Shown here one piece after another: positions 9,963 through 20,290 of a stretch of DNA of 64,000 nt. Source of the DNA: Coxiellaceae bacterium. Lineage in GTDB: Bacteria; Pseudomonadota; Gammaproteobacteria; Coxiellales; Coxiellaceae. Where the stretch lies: the NCBI GenBank assembly GCA_011523685.1, contig WTGG01000001.1, positions 62,001 to 126,000 of the forward strand. Direction: 5' to 3'. Every line of letters begins with the position of its first letter. Positions within the stretch are counted from its first letter, which is position 1. The notes below the pieces were generated by a model. It made no database searches. It was not told the DNA's origin and saw nothing but the letters and a program-made list of their open reading frames with translations. The position numbers and the translations under genes were made by a program.

Positions 9963-11264
9963 ATGACACACATCACAACTCCTTCAAAAACCACTGGATA
10001 TGCCTGGCTCATTGTAGCATGCAATGGGCTCTTCCTTTTATACAAATACATATTACAACTTTTCCCAAGTGTCATGACGCAAGACCTCATGCAAACCTTT
10101 CATTTACACGGAGCAGGCCTAGGTAATCTTGCTGCCACCTACTTCTATAGCTTCCTAATAATGCAACTTTTCTCTGGATATTTACTAGATCGTTTCTCCC
10201 CAAGAATTATAACCACCTGTGCCATCCTATTCTGCGCACTGGGAGTCGGGGGCTTCGCTATCACACAAACACTTTTCATGGCAGAGTGTGCCAGAGCACT
10301 CATTGGCATTGGTGTTGCCTTTGCCACCGTCAGCTACCTCAAGCAAGTAGCTATCTGGTTTCCTCCTAAACAGCTCGCACTTGTTGGTGGCCTACTAGCA
10401 AGCGCTGTCGGATTAGGAGCACTGATCGGACAAGCCCCCCTTGCACACCTCGTACAAGCCTGGGGCTGGCGACAAGCACTGATCAGCTGCTCCATCTTAG
10501 GACTTGGAATTGCTGCCCTGTATTTCACCCTGGTACACGACAAACCTTCCATGCATCACACCACCTCGACGCAGCCTACTATTAATCGTCAAGCGATCAT
10601 AACTGTCTTAAGAAATCGTCGAAATTGGTTACTGGCCGGTTACAGCGGCCTTGCCTTTTCACCACTAGCCGTTTTTGGCGGACTATGGGGCAACCCGTTC
10701 TTACAAAGCACCTACCATTTAAACACAATTGAATCCGCACAATACATCACGCTTGCCTTTTTAGGATTAGGCATTGGATCGCCCATACTCGGATGGCTAG
10801 CTGATAGACTCAATCGTCGCATGGATATCATGATCACAGCTACAATAATTTCACTAATCACATTAACACTCTTACTAACCTCATACCCATTCAACCATAC
10901 TATTCTGCGTCTCTTATTATTTCTATTTGGACTAGGAACAGGTGGCTTCATGTTAGGGTTTACCGTTGCAAAAACGCTCAACCCAACCATGGTGGCTGCA
11001 ACAGTGGTTGCAATGATCAATACGGGGGATGCTCTATTTGGTGCTATTACAGAACCTTTAGTTGGCTTTTTACTCGATCACCACCACACCGGGACCAGCC
11101 TAGCCTTTTCAACACAAGACTTTCAATACGGCTTAGCCATCTTACCGGGATACCTCATCGTTGCCGTTGCTTGCGCAATTTGGGCGAAAGTTTATACTAC
11201 GCAAAACAAGCAAGATCATATGGGCAAAAAATACACTAGTCGCGTTCGCTATGCCCCCTCATAA
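9963..11264 (+). CDS. MFS transporter, Pht-like (Legionella/Coxiella type)
   Basis: 433 residues and about 12 membrane segments. The opening (YKYILQLFPSVMTQDLMQTF ... LGNLAATYFYSFLIMQLFSG, LLDRFSPR) closely resembles the MFS subgroup expanded in Legionella and Coxiella. In Legionella some members (Pht proteins) import amino acids or nucleosides across the phagosomal or bacterial membrane. The substrate is unknown. The ribosome binding site is weak. The next gene, an amino-acid permease, starts 17 bp after the stop, so the two probably form a nutrient-uptake operon. Confidence 0.85.
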   Translation: MTHITTPSKTTGYAWLIVACNGLFLLYKYILQLFPSVMTQDLMQTFHLHGAGLGNLAATYFYSFLIMQLFSGYLLDRFSPRIITTCAILFCALGVGGFAITQTLFMAECARALIGIGVAFATVSYLKQVAIWFPPKQLALVGGLLASAVGLGALIGQAPLAHLVQAWGWRQALISCSILGLGIAALYFTLVHDKPSMHHTTSTQPTINRQAIITVLRNRRNWLLAGYSGLAFSPLAVFGGLWGNPFLQSTYHLNTIESAQYITLAFLGLGIGSPILGWLADRLNRRMDIMITATIISLITLTLLLTSYPFNHTILRLLLFLFGLGTGGFMLGFTVAKTLNPTMVAATVVAMINTGDALFGAITEPLVGFLLDHHHTGTSLAFSTQDFQYGLAILPGYLIVAVACAIWAKVYTTQNKQDHMGKKYTSRVRYAPS

Positions 11265-11281
11265 TTATTTGGAGTACACCT

Positions 11282-12691
11282 TTGGAACTAGCTCGCACAC
11301 GGAAAAAACCGCTTAGTCTATTGGCCCTGGTAATGATTAACGTCATTGCTATCGATAGCTTAAGAAATCTTCCAGCAAATGCACAAACTGGCTATCACAT
11401 AATTTTCTATTACGCAGTCTGTGCACTTATTTTTCTACTACCCTGCATTCTTATCACCGCGCAATTAGCTTCACATTACCCTAAAAGAGGTGGCGTCTAC
11501 ATCTGGGTAAGAGAGGCATTTGGCGTCAAAACAGCCTTTCTAACTATCTGGCTACAATGGATTTATAATGTTGTTTGGTATCCGACTATACTGAGCTTCT
11601 TAGCAGTTAATCTAGCTTACTTCATCAATCCTGATCTCGTGTACCAAAAAATCTATATCATCAGCATGGTCATTAGTCTATTTGCTATTGCCACGATTCT
11701 TGGCAACCATGGCATGAAAACCTCAGGTCTAGTCAGCATCTGCAGCGCCATCATTGGCACATTAATTCCCATGATAGCATTGATTGCGCTAGGGGTTATC
11801 ACACTATTCCACCAACCCAATACGCTACACGAACTACCACTACAAGAGTTTATTCCTCATAACACCAATGATCTCGCATTTACCCTAATTGTTCTATTCA
11901 GCTTAATGGGATTAGAAATGTCAGCAGTCCACGCAAAAGAAGTTAAAGACCCTCAACGTAACTACCCTCGAGCATTGTTATATTCCAGCATTCTTATTGT
12001 CTTAACACTCTGTTTAGCCAGCCTAGCTATTACAATCATTGTTCCAACAGACCAACTGGGCATTGTCACCGGGCTTGATATTGCGTTAAAAACGGTATTA
12101 CACCAACTCCATATAGGATTTTTATTCCCTATTCTACTCTGCATGGTGCTTCTTGGCGGGTTTGGTAGTGTGTCTGCATGGGTAATCGGACCATCCAAAG
12201 CGATGATGGTAGCCGCCCAAGATGGTTGCTTACCTCCTTTGCTGGGCTACTGCAACCAGCACCAAGCCCCATCCGGCATGCTGTTATTACAGCTTATACT
12301 AGTAATTTTCTTAACCTACTGCATGATTGCTTTTGAACCCATCCAAGCGAGTTACTGGCTACTTGCAGATCTCACAGCACAACTTGCTCTACTGTTTTAT
12401 GTTTTATTTTTTGCAGCAGCCATCAAACTATATTCCCAATTACCGAATGACCAACGCGCATTCCGAATCCCAGGAGGGAAAAAAGGCACTTTAATTACCG
12501 GTTTAATAGGGATCATCACATGCGTTGCAGGCATTATGCTGGGCTTTATCCCTCCCCCCAATCTACTAAAAACTTCTATAATGTACTATGAACTCTTTCT
12601 GATAGGGGGGCTTGTGCTCAGCACACTCGCACCTATTTTAATCAGCCAATACCAAAAAAACACTGAAAATAAAAAACCCCCATCAATCTAA
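11282..12691 (+). CDS. APC-superfamily amino acid permease (glutamate/GABA antiporter-like)
   Basis: 469 residues with 12 or more membrane segments. The N-terminal helix (LSLLALVMINVIAIDSLRNL) and KRGGVYIWVREAFG motif are typical of the APC amino acid/polyamine/antiporter group, closest by eye to glutamate:GABA antiporter relatives. The likely start is TTG, with GGAG placed 7 nt upstream; no ATG fits the N-terminus better. It is paired with the MFS transporter upstream, and such permeases are common in intracellular Legionellales that live on host amino acids. The exact substrate is not predictable. Confidence 0.85.
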   Translation: MELARTRKKPLSLLALVMINVIAIDSLRNLPANAQTGYHIIFYYAVCALIFLLPCILITAQLASHYPKRGGVYIWVREAFGVKTAFLTIWLQWIYNVVWYPTILSFLAVNLAYFINPDLVYQKIYIISMVISLFAIATILGNHGMKTSGLVSICSAIIGTLIPMIALIALGVITLFHQPNTLHELPLQEFIPHNTNDLAFTLIVLFSLMGLEMSAVHAKEVKDPQRNYPRALLYSSILIVLTLCLASLAITIIVPTDQLGIVTGLDIALKTVLHQLHIGFLFPILLCMVLLGGFGSVSAWVIGPSKAMMVAAQDGCLPPLLGYCNQHQAPSGMLLLQLILVIFLTYCMIAFEPIQASYWLLADLTAQLALLFYVLFFAAAIKLYSQLPNDQRAFRIPGGKKGTLITGLIGIITCVAGIMLGFIPPPNLLKTSIMYYELFLIGGLVLSTLAPILISQYQKNTENKKPPSI

Positions 12692-12705
12692 GATTAACGG
12701 GGGTT
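12675..12705 (-). terminator. Intrinsic terminator for the 12736-13425 gene
   Basis: Arms AACCCCC (12675-12681) and GGGGGTT (12699-12705). Read on the minus strand, the hairpin is followed by a T-rich tract. It lies inside the last codons and stop of the convergent permease gene, so the two transcripts overlap. On the plus strand no T-run follows. Confidence 0.7.
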
Positions 12706-12735
12706 AGCAAAATATTCCTTCAGAAAAAGATACTT

Positions 12736-13425
12736 CTATTCAATCGTATAATTCAAACCATGATCTTTTTTGCGTCGAACAACATAAATGATATACATTG
12801 AGATAACAGCTGAAAAAAAGCACCATACTGAATTGAAAGCGTAACTATAGAATAAGTAGGTTGCAACAACAGATATAAAAATTAATACACCCATCCACTT
12901 AATAGCAACATCACGACTAACCAACAATGGTAGTACAATAATCACCACATAAAAATGCCTAAAAAATGGGGCACCAACAAACGCATCAACTATCGTGGTT
13001 AAATTATATTGGATACAGTTTGCATGCATCTTTGTTTGTACAGTTTCTGGATTGAATAAAAAAGGCAAATAAATGATTAAACCTAAAACTGCTCCAATAA
13101 TAAAGAATGCCAACATCCAATACTGCCGTGAACATTGTCGATGCCTAGTGATAACATAAACGCTTAACGGTATCCAGAACGGCCAAAAAAAATGAGAAAA
13201 GAAAATAAAAAATAAGGAAAAAATATGTGTACTCCATGGATCAGCGGCGGCCAATGAAAGCCAAACAAACCCTTCAAAAAATTGCTGCAGTCCAAAAAAG
13301 AACGGCACTAAAGCTAATAAAATATAGTGATTACGCTTCAACTCCATCGCTGAATACACAGCATAAACACTAATAGGAACTAAAAAAGCCGCGGCTGTGA
13401 AGCTGGCTGATGCTGAAAAACACAT
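12736..13425 (-). CDS. DUF6629-like integral membrane protein
   Basis: 229 residues and about seven membrane segments. The opening MCFSASASFTAAAFL matches the MCFSA-type start of the DUF6629 family as I remember it. Members are small multi-pass membrane proteins of unknown role. The ATG has AGGAG a short distance upstream. It stands alone, convergent with the permease, with its own terminator just downstream. Confidence 0.65.
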   Translation of the reverse strand: MCFSASASFTAAAFLVPISVYAVYSAMELKRNHYILLALVPFFFGLQQFFEGFVWLSLAAADPWSTHIFSLFFIFFSHFFWPFWIPLSVYVITRHRQCSRQYWMLAFFIIGAVLGLIIYLPFLFNPETVQTKMHANCIQYNLTTIVDAFVGAPFFRHFYVVIIVLPLLVSRDVAIKWMGVLIFISVVATYLFYSYAFNSVWCFFSAVISMYIIYVVRRKKDHGLNYTIE

Positions 13426-13744
13426 AAATCATACTCCTTTATTGATCCGTCATCTCAGTTTTATCAGATCATCAAAGAAACGCAAGGAAAAGGACATCAT
13501 GTCACCTTCTACAAAAAATAACTTATTATTTATTAGATAATTTTTAGATACACAGATTTAATAAGATAAAATGCAACCCGATTCAAAACTAGTAAATTCA
13601 CAAAAAAGCAACCTCATGGCTCACAGCCTAAAATTTAATAAATCACTATCTATCACTAACTTACCTAGAAATTCACAGAGAAAAAAAACAAGGGGATAAT
13701 AATTAATCTATAATGAGAACATAGCAACCAACTAGGATTTCATC
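13426..13744. other. Intergenic region between divergent genes
   Basis: About 320 bp of AT-rich DNA with no ORF of note. A TATAAT hexamer at 13709-13714 could be the -10 of the plus-strand gene at 13745, but no good -35 is seen 16-18 bp upstream. AGGA precedes the ATG at 13745. No repeat or known operator is recognised. Confidence 0.4.
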
Positions 13745-14398
13745 ATGCGTACATTCAAACTTACTCCATTAATCGCGATTTTCTCAGCTATAGTCTTGCA
13801 ATCAACAGTATTAGCCACACCTGACCAACCACGAGTTAAGCAGACGATTAATGTCTTTGGCAACCAAGTAACCTATCCTATGTCAGCGTGGCAAGAGGCT
13901 GAATATCATCAATTCAAACAATCTAAACGTACATCAGAGCTATTTAATACCTATCAACAACAAAAAAATCGCTCATTTATTTTTGAACAAATTCCATCTA
14001 AAGAAACATTTAAAATATGGACTAAACTCAATGCACTCTCTGCCATCTTCCACCCTGATCAAAAACACGTTACTCCTGAACACATTGCTTACAATAATAA
14101 AGGCACGTTCAAAAAATCTTGCACATCATATCAATACCTGGAAATCCCAGTAAAAACAAAAACGAGTCGAGGCCTAATTGTGACAATCTTTTGTGAGCAA
14201 ATTAAAAATACCAACGAAGGCGAGGTTATGGTTAAATTCATTACAACAACAACCAACTTCACCACCATACAAATTTACTCTGAATGGAAAGGTGCTCCAT
14301 TTAATGCACTGGATGAAGAAACATGGCCGGTTAGCTGGGACACAATTAAAGACCAGATAGAACGCTATAAAATGGTTGATATTGTCACTAAACAATAA
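13745..14398 (+). CDS. Exported protein of unknown function
   Basis: 217 residues. The N-terminus (MRTFKLTPLIAIFSAIVLQS, then TVLA) is a clear Sec signal peptide. The mature protein is soluble and mixed in composition, with a Cys pair (near residues 124 and 153) that could form a periplasmic disulfide. No family is recognised. AGGA precedes the ATG. It is convergent with thyA, with only 6 bp between the stop codons. Confidence 0.6.
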   Translation: MRTFKLTPLIAIFSAIVLQSTVLATPDQPRVKQTINVFGNQVTYPMSAWQEAEYHQFKQSKRTSELFNTYQQQKNRSFIFEQIPSKETFKIWTKLNALSAIFHPDQKHVTPEHIAYNNKGTFKKSCTSYQYLEIPVKTKTSRGLIVTIFCEQIKNTNEGEVMVKFITTTTNFTTIQIYSEWKGAPFNALDEETWPVSWDTIKDQIERYKMVDIVTKQ

Positions 14399-14404
14399 TA
14401 GTCC

Positions 14405-15199
14405 CTAAACTGCGATAGGTGCTTGAATACGAGCATGTGGATGATAATTCTCGATAGAGAAATCTTCAAACTGATAATCAAATAAGCTTTTGGGGCGACG
14501 TAGCAACTTTAACGTAGGCAGCTCTCTTGGCTCCCGTGAAAGTTGCTGATTAACGGCTTCTAAATGATTAGTATATATATGACAATCGCCCCCAGACCAA
14601 ATCAATTCACCCACTGATAAGTCAGTTTGCTGAGCGATCATTGTGATCAAAAAAGCATAGGAAGCAATATTAAATGGCACACCTAAAAAAGCATCAGCAG
14701 AACGTTGAGTTAACTTACACGACAACCGCCCATTTGCTACATAGAACTGAAAAAAAGCGTGGCAAGGCGGTAAAGCCATTTGATCTAACTCAGCAACATT
14801 CCATGCATTAACAATCAATCGACGTGAATTAGGGTTATCTTTAATCTCACTCACTAAGCGTTGCATCTGATCAATTATCTGACCATCTTTACCAGCCCAA
14901 GAACGCCACTGTTTTCCATAAACAGGACCTAAATCTCCCTGTTCATCTGCCCACTCATCCCAAATCGTAACACCATGCTCTTGTAGCGATGAGACATTCG
15001 TACTGCCTTGTAAAAACCACAATAGCTCATGAATAATACTTTTAGTATGAACTTTTTTGGTAGTTAATAATGGAAAACCTTTACTAAGATCAAAACGCAT
15101 TTCCAAACCAAACACACTCAAGGTTCCTACACCTGTTCGATCGTGCTTTTCTACGCCTTGATCTAAAATGGTTTCTAAAAAGTCTAAGTATTGCTGCAT
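14405..15199 (-). CDS. thyA: Thymidylate synthase
   Basis: 264 residues, the same length as the E. coli enzyme. It methylates dUMP to dTMP with methylene-tetrahydrofolate. The nucleophile is Cys146 in [12 protein letters not shown]. Also visible are [12 protein letters not shown] near the N-terminus, the RRLIVNAWN motif and the [11 protein letters not shown] dUMP-binding segment. It follows lgt as in many gammaproteobacteria, here with a small membrane-protein gene in between. Confidence 0.98.
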   Translation of the reverse strand: MQQYLDFLETILDQGVEKHDRTGVGTLSVFGLEMRFDLSKGFPLLTTKKVHTKSIIHELLWFLQGSTNVSSLQEHGVTIWDEWADEQGDLGPVYGKQWRSWAGKDGQIIDQMQRLVSEIKDNPNSRRLIVNAWNVAELDQMALPPCHAFFQFYVANGRLSCKLTQRSADAFLGVPFNIASYAFLITMIAQQTDLSVGELIWSGGDCHIYTNHLEAVNQQLSREPRELPTLKLLRRPKSLFDYQFEDFSIENYHPHARIQAPIAV

Positions 15200-15220
15200 G
15201 GGCCTCTTCCCTGTGTATAA

Positions 15221-15574
15221 TTAAGCCGGTGTTGCTGCTGGCAACATACTAGCAGCTGGTGTTCCTGAAGCTAATACAATAATTAACATCACCAACCACA
15301 TCACCCAAATTGTAGCCATCATGTGTGGCATCGATACGTGTTTAACTAACCAAAAGCCAGCTGCAGAAGCACCCCCAGCTATCAACGGTATTGCTAGCAA
15401 TGCAATAATCCCTTGAACGACTCTCCCAATAGGATGCCCAGAAAAGAAAAACGTTAGATCTTTTGCAATTAAATCATGCAACGCTAATAAAGCACGAACA
15501 ACATGAGCCAACTGATCCTGAAGAAAAACAGCTATAATTGATAATAAAAGAATTAATATACCCTGTTTAACCAT
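15221..15574 (-). CDS. Small inner-membrane protein of unknown function
   Basis: 117 residues from the chosen ATG, preceded by AGGGAGA with 6 nt spacing. A longer frame runs up into lgt but has no comparable ribosome site. Three predicted membrane helices (about residues 3-22, 50-75 and 83-105) and an Ala/Pro-rich tail are seen. No family is recognised. It lies between lgt and thyA, where other gammaproteobacteria usually have no gene, with 21 bp to thyA, so it is probably co-transcribed. Confidence 0.6.
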   Translation of the reverse strand: MVKQGILILLLSIIAVFLQDQLAHVVRALLALHDLIAKDLTFFFSGHPIGRVVQGIIALLAIPLIAGGASAAGFWLVKHVSMPHMMATIWVMWLVMLIIVLASGTPAASMLPAATPA

Positions 15575-15650
15575 AGTTAATCTCCCTGTCATGATAATTT
15601 TATGATCACAAGCTTTTACTCTGCTTGTTAAACTTGGCGTAAAGTGTAAC

Positions 15651-16430
15651 TTATCTTGAATGATAAATCTTGTATAAAGCACAACCACCTAATAACATCA
15701 TAGGGATTGATAATATCTGTCCCATTGTCATCCAATTAAAGGCAACAAACCCTTTTTGAATATCGGGCTGTCGAAAGAACTCTAAAATGAATCTAAAAAT
15801 GCCATAACAGAATAAAAATAAGGCAGACACCGCAAATCGAGGTCTAGGTTTAGATGAAAACCACCATAAGATAATAAAAAATAACACCCCTTCTGTAAAA
15901 CACTCATAGAGCTGGGAAGGGTGACGAGGTAAAGGATCAGCCCCAGGAAAGACTACCCCCCATGGCATATCAGTTACACGACCCCATAACTCATTATTAA
16001 TAAAGTTACCTAACCGGCCTAAACCCAAACCAATAGGCACTAATGGAGCAGAAAAATCTGTCACGTCCCATAAACTTTTTTCAGTATGACGACCAAATAA
16101 CCATAATGCAGTGATCGCACCGAGTAGGCCACCGTGAAATGACATACCACCATCCCACACTGCAAACACTAACCAAGGGTGGTGCCAATAAAAAGAAAAG
16201 TTATAAAAAAGGACGTATCCAATACGCCCACCTAAAATGACCCCAATAGCCCCATAAAATATAAGATCGGCAACCTGATTACTGGTCCATTGCCCCTGAG
16301 TCTGAGCAGCACGCCTTATTCCTAACGCCCAAGCAATAGTAAAACCCACTAAATACATTAGGCCATACCAATGCACAGCCAATGGCCCGATATGAAAAGC
16401 CACCGGATCAATCTCATGATAATAGAACAT
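15651..16430 (-). CDS. lgt: Prolipoprotein diacylglyceryl transferase
   Basis: 259 residues with seven membrane segments. It moves diacylglycerol from phosphatidylglycerol onto the lipobox cysteine of prelipoproteins. Signature motifs are seen: [10 protein letters not shown] (near residue 98), [14 protein letters not shown] (near residue 138) and HPSQLYE. It would modify lipoproteins of this cell such as DotD and IcmN. It is part of the rppH-ptsP-TSUP-lgt-thyA run. Confidence 0.97.
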   Translation of the reverse strand: MFYYHEIDPVAFHIGPLAVHWYGLMYLVGFTIAWALGIRRAAQTQGQWTSNQVADLIFYGAIGVILGGRIGYVLFYNFSFYWHHPWLVFAVWDGGMSFHGGLLGAITALWLFGRHTEKSLWDVTDFSAPLVPIGLGLGRLGNFINNELWGRVTDMPWGVVFPGADPLPRHPSQLYECFTEGVLFFIILWWFSSKPRPRFAVSALFLFCYGIFRFILEFFRQPDIQKGFVAFNWMTMGQILSIPMMLLGGCALYKIYHSR

Positions 16431-16471
16431 TCAGAGCCACCTTAAATGATTATTTTTTTGAAAAACGGTGA

Positions 16472-17263
16472 TTAAAATAACATATGTAGACCGATTACCA
16501 ATAGTATTACAGCAAAACATTGCTTGAGTATTTTGTCAGGAAGTCTGTAAGCCAGCTTTGCACCCAATGGAACTGATAAAATAGAACCTGCCATAATAGC
16601 TAAAGCAGCAGGCCAATAAACATAACCCGTACTACCTTTAGGTAAAGCAGAAAAGCCCCAGCCCCAATAAATACTAGCGATAGTTCCTAAGACTCCGACA
16701 GTCAAAGCTACTAGCGCTGATACTGTTATTGCTAAATGAAGCTTAACACCATAATGAGTCAAAAAAGGAACGGTAATAAATCCCCCACCGACACCTAATA
16801 GCGCACAAAGAAAACCGATAAAAAGAGCCACTGCATTCATGGCATAGGAACTCGGTAGATGTCGCTTGCTTAATACCTCAACACTAACCGGCCTGAACAT
16901 ATTCAATCCTACCAATAAGACCAATATACCAAAGATCATTTGCAAAACATGTCCGTGTAGATAATGCCCCATCATAGATCCAAAAAGAACTCCAACTATA
17001 ATACCTATGAACAAACGACGATACAGATCAAAATAACCATTATTTTCTTTACTATGCTGATAAGATGAATTAGCAGTTGTGCCAACCATCACTGCCAGCG
17101 ACGTCCCTACCGATAAATGCATGATAAAACTTGGCGCGATATGATGTAGTGCAAAAATAGTTGCTAAACACGGCACAACAACAACACCTCCACCCAAACC
17201 AAACAAGCCAGAAATAATACCTGTTAAAAATCCAACACATAAAAAAATTACTGTTTCTATCAT
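16472..17263 (-). CDS. TSUP-family (TauE/SafE) membrane transporter
   Basis: 263 residues and about eight membrane helices in two related halves, each starting with a glycine-rich motif (ISGLFGLGGGVVVVP and LCALLGVGGGFITVP). This is the hallmark of the TSUP family, which moves sulfite, sulfonates or other small organic anions. The substrate is unknown. It lies 12 bp after ptsP, between ptsP and lgt, an arrangement seen in other gammaproteobacteria. Confidence 0.9.
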   Translation of the reverse strand: MIETVIFLCVGFLTGIISGLFGLGGGVVVVPCLATIFALHHIAPSFIMHLSVGTSLAVMVGTTANSSYQHSKENNGYFDLYRRLFIGIIVGVLFGSMMGHYLHGHVLQMIFGILVLLVGLNMFRPVSVEVLSKRHLPSSYAMNAVALFIGFLCALLGVGGGFITVPFLTHYGVKLHLAITVSALVALTVGVLGTIASIYWGWGFSALPKGSTGYVYWPAALAIMAGSILSVPLGAKLAYRLPDKILKQCFAVILLVIGLHMLF

Positions 17264-17275
17264 AATACATCCAAA

Positions 17276-19540
17276 CTAAAACCCTGCTCGTATCAAAGCA
17301 CCCATACCAAAATCATCTAGCACCGTTTCCATGTGCAAACGGATTTCCGCTGCATCACTCATCTGCATCACAGTTTTGACAAGCTGCCGAGCTTCTTCAT
17401 AATCAAAGTGACGAATCATCCATTTGGTTCGTGATAAATTACGCGCATTAACACTTAAAGCATCGAACCCCATACCAAGTAATAATAAAACCGTTAATGG
17501 ATCAGAGGCCATCTCTCCGCATACACTCACAGTGCGATTCGCCTTATGAACACCTTTAACAATAATATCCAAGGTACCTAATACAGATGGATGAAGACTA
17601 TTATAACGCTGAGCCACACGCGGATTATTTCGATCAACGGCTAATAAATACTGTATTAAATCATTACTACCCACTGAGATAAAGTCGACCTGCTTAGCTA
17701 AAGCATAAGATTGATAAGCTGCTGCAGGCACCTCAACCATAATCCCTAACTTAGGCATTTTAATATTAAATCCTTCGTCTCTCACTTCACGAAAAGCTTG
17801 ATCAACAAAAGCCTTAGCTGCTTCAACTTCTGATAATGCCGTTACCATTGGCAGCATAATTGATAAATTATTCAACCCCTCACTGGCCTGCAGCATAGCT
17901 CGTAACTGCTGTAAAAAAATATCTGGATGATCCAAACTAATACGAATACCACGCCATCCTAAAAAAGGATTTTCTTCGACAAAAGGGAAATATGGCAGTA
18001 CTTTATCACCTCCGATATCTAATGTACGCATTACAACTGGACGAGGCGAAAATGCATTTAATAACTGTCGATACATCATTCTTTGTTCGTCTTCACTAGG
18101 AAAACGATCACGCATCATAAAAGGCAACTCTGTTCGATATAACCCGATACCTTCTGCACCCGCACTTAAGGCTAAACCACTATCAGCATCCAACCCAGTA
18201 TTCACATACAATGCCATTGAATGGCCATCTTTGGTGATAGTGGGCTCATCCCACAATGTAGCTAACTGCGCATCAAACTGTTTCTCTTCTTCAATAAGCC
18301 GTTGAAAATCTTTCTTCATGATAGAAGAAGGATTCACATAGACCTGACCATTAAATCCATCAACAATGACTTCTTTACCTGCCAGCTGATCCAGTGAGAC
18401 ACCTGTAACAGACATAACACTAGGCAAACCTAATGAACGAGCCAGAATAGCTACATGAGAATTTGCAGAGCCTGCTCCTGAAATCACACCACTTAAACAA
18501 CCTTCTGGAATTTCCACCAATGCCGTAGCACTGACCTCTTCACTCACTAAAATCATATCTTTTTGAAAACGTTGCTCTGGTACAACACCTTCCTGTAACT
18601 GCGAAAGAATACGACGGCCTAAGTCCCTAAAATCAGCTGCACGCTCACGCAAATAACTATCATCCAATGACTCAAAATGCTGTACATGCCGACGAATCAC
18701 ACGCTTTAATGCGCCTTGTGCCCAAATCCCTGTCTTAATCTCTTCTATAATCTCGTTCATTAATGATCGGCTATCTAGCATACGAATATACACATCAAAC
18801 AACACAGATTCAGCATCGGAAAGCTGAGACTTTGCTTGTGCCTGCAAGTGAGACATCTCTTCTCTTGCACGCTGCAGTGCCAACTCAAATTGTGTAACTT
18901 GAGACTCAATATCTTTAATGTTTTTTTCAGGAACAGCCTCTAAATCAGCAGGTGGATACACCACAACAACTCGACCAATAGCCACACCAAACCCACCCGA
19001 AATTCCTTCTAAAACGAAAGATTGTCTACGTTGCCGACCTAATATATGACTTCCGTGTTCTGCTCTTAGACGATTTAATGTTTCACCCAGTTGCGCACCA
19101 ATGGTGATTAGCAGAGCCTCATCCGTTTCCAAAAAAACAGCGCCTTGACGCTTGAAAAATGTCCAGACAGCGATTAATTCACCACGATAAAATATTGGGA
19201 TACCCAAAAAAGCTTGCAATCTAGCTTTATCATACTGCAATGCCACAACATAACGTTCATGATCAATGATGGAGTCAATATTAATGGGTTCTTCACGTTC
19301 CCCCACCAAACCCACAAAGCCTTCATGCCTTTTGAAATGAGCGCCTAATGACACATTGATATCATCAGAACTATGATCAATTAATAGGTCATAATCTGCA
19401 GTTTCAAGATTAACAAAATACAAAGCTGTTGCATCGGCCTGCAACTCACCTGCTACTTCCCTAATCAATGCCGATAAGACAGACTCTGACAAGTCAGCTG
19501 TCTTTATATCATCAATAAGGCGTTGTAACCGCTGTAACAT
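17276..19540 (-). CDS. ptsP: Nitrogen-PTS enzyme I (PEP-protein phosphotransferase)
   Basis: 754 residues. An N-terminal GAF sensor domain (about 1-160) is followed by the enzyme I domains. The phosphorylated His is His362 in SANSHVAILARSLGLPSV; the PEP-binding C-terminal barrel includes GWRGIRISLD and VCGEMASDP. It takes phosphate from PEP and passes it to NPr (PtsO) in regulatory PTS control of nitrogen, potassium and virulence functions. PtsO and PtsN genes are not in this window. It lies 24 bp after rppH, with which it is probably co-transcribed. Confidence 0.96.
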   Translation of the reverse strand: MLQRLQRLIDDIKTADLSESVLSALIREVAGELQADATALYFVNLETADYDLLIDHSSDDINVSLGAHFKRHEGFVGLVGEREEPINIDSIIDHERYVVALQYDKARLQAFLGIPIFYRGELIAVWTFFKRQGAVFLETDEALLITIGAQLGETLNRLRAEHGSHILGRQRRQSFVLEGISGGFGVAIGRVVVVYPPADLEAVPEKNIKDIESQVTQFELALQRAREEMSHLQAQAKSQLSDAESVLFDVYIRMLDSRSLMNEIIEEIKTGIWAQGALKRVIRRHVQHFESLDDSYLRERAADFRDLGRRILSQLQEGVVPEQRFQKDMILVSEEVSATALVEIPEGCLSGVISGAGSANSHVAILARSLGLPSVMSVTGVSLDQLAGKEVIVDGFNGQVYVNPSSIMKKDFQRLIEEEKQFDAQLATLWDEPTITKDGHSMALYVNTGLDADSGLALSAGAEGIGLYRTELPFMMRDRFPSEDEQRMMYRQLLNAFSPRPVVMRTLDIGGDKVLPYFPFVEENPFLGWRGIRISLDHPDIFLQQLRAMLQASEGLNNLSIMLPMVTALSEVEAAKAFVDQAFREVRDEGFNIKMPKLGIMVEVPAAAYQSYALAKQVDFISVGSNDLIQYLLAVDRNNPRVAQRYNSLHPSVLGTLDIIVKGVHKANRTVSVCGEMASDPLTVLLLLGMGFDALSVNARNLSRTKWMIRHFDYEEARQLVKTVMQMSDAAEIRLHMETVLDDFGMGALIRAGF

Positions 19541-19564
19541 GAAGCTTCTACCGTTTTTAATACA

Positions 19565-20041
19565 CTATTGTTTTACTTTGGCCTCAAACTCTGTCAAAAC
19601 CGCTTGATACACCTCTCGCTTAAACTCGATAATCCGTTTTGATGGCTCCCAATAAGACACCCACTCCCATGCATCAAACTCAGGCTTATCTGAATAATTT
19701 AAATCAATAGATACATCAGCGACCTTTAAGCTTAACAAGAACCATTTTTGTTTTTGACCAATCACTAAAGGCTCACTGTCTAAACGCCAATATCGAATAG
19801 GCAACCGATAACTATACCAAGATTGTGAGACAGCAATGATTTCGACAGAATCAGGGAATAAACCTAACTCTTCAGCTAACTCCCGGTACATGGCTTGCTC
19901 AGGTGTTTCTCCTTCAGATATACCACCTTGTGGAAACTGCCACGCTTGTTTTTTTCGAGAACGCTTTGCCAGCAATAACTGGCCTAATGAATTAATCAGT
20001 ATAATGCCAACGTTGTGACGATACCCATCTTTATCTATCAT
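19565..20041 (-). CDS. rppH: RNA pyrophosphohydrolase (Nudix)
   Basis: 158 residues. It removes pyrophosphate from the 5' end of transcripts, starting RNase E-dependent decay. The Nudix box GGISEGETPEQAMYRELAEE (about residues 39-58) is intact, with all metal-binding Glu residues. It begins MIDKDGYRHNVGIIL, as usual for the family. It is first gene of the rppH-ptsP block, a conserved gammaproteobacterial pairing. Confidence 0.97.
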   Translation of the reverse strand: MIDKDGYRHNVGIILINSLGQLLLAKRSRKKQAWQFPQGGISEGETPEQAMYRELAEELGLFPDSVEIIAVSQSWYSYRLPIRYWRLDSEPLVIGQKQKWFLLSLKVADVSIDLNYSDKPEFDAWEWVSYWEPSKRIIEFKREVYQAVLTEFEAKVKQ

Positions 20042-20290
20042 GCCGATCCCTTAATATCAGACAACATTTTGCTCCTAAAACCTCTTAAAAAAGTCTTTTG
20101 CCAACCTATTTAAGAATAAACCCAGTGATTCCCTAGTAACCTATTGTTTCATAGACAGAACTAATGTCGCAATCACTTTACCTTAAAAGCGTGTTTTTAA
20201 TCCGAACAATTACTACCCGTGTGAAAAAATTTTTCTCAATATCACCAAATATTCCTGTACTTTTTAACTCACTCACAAGTTTTCCCCAGG

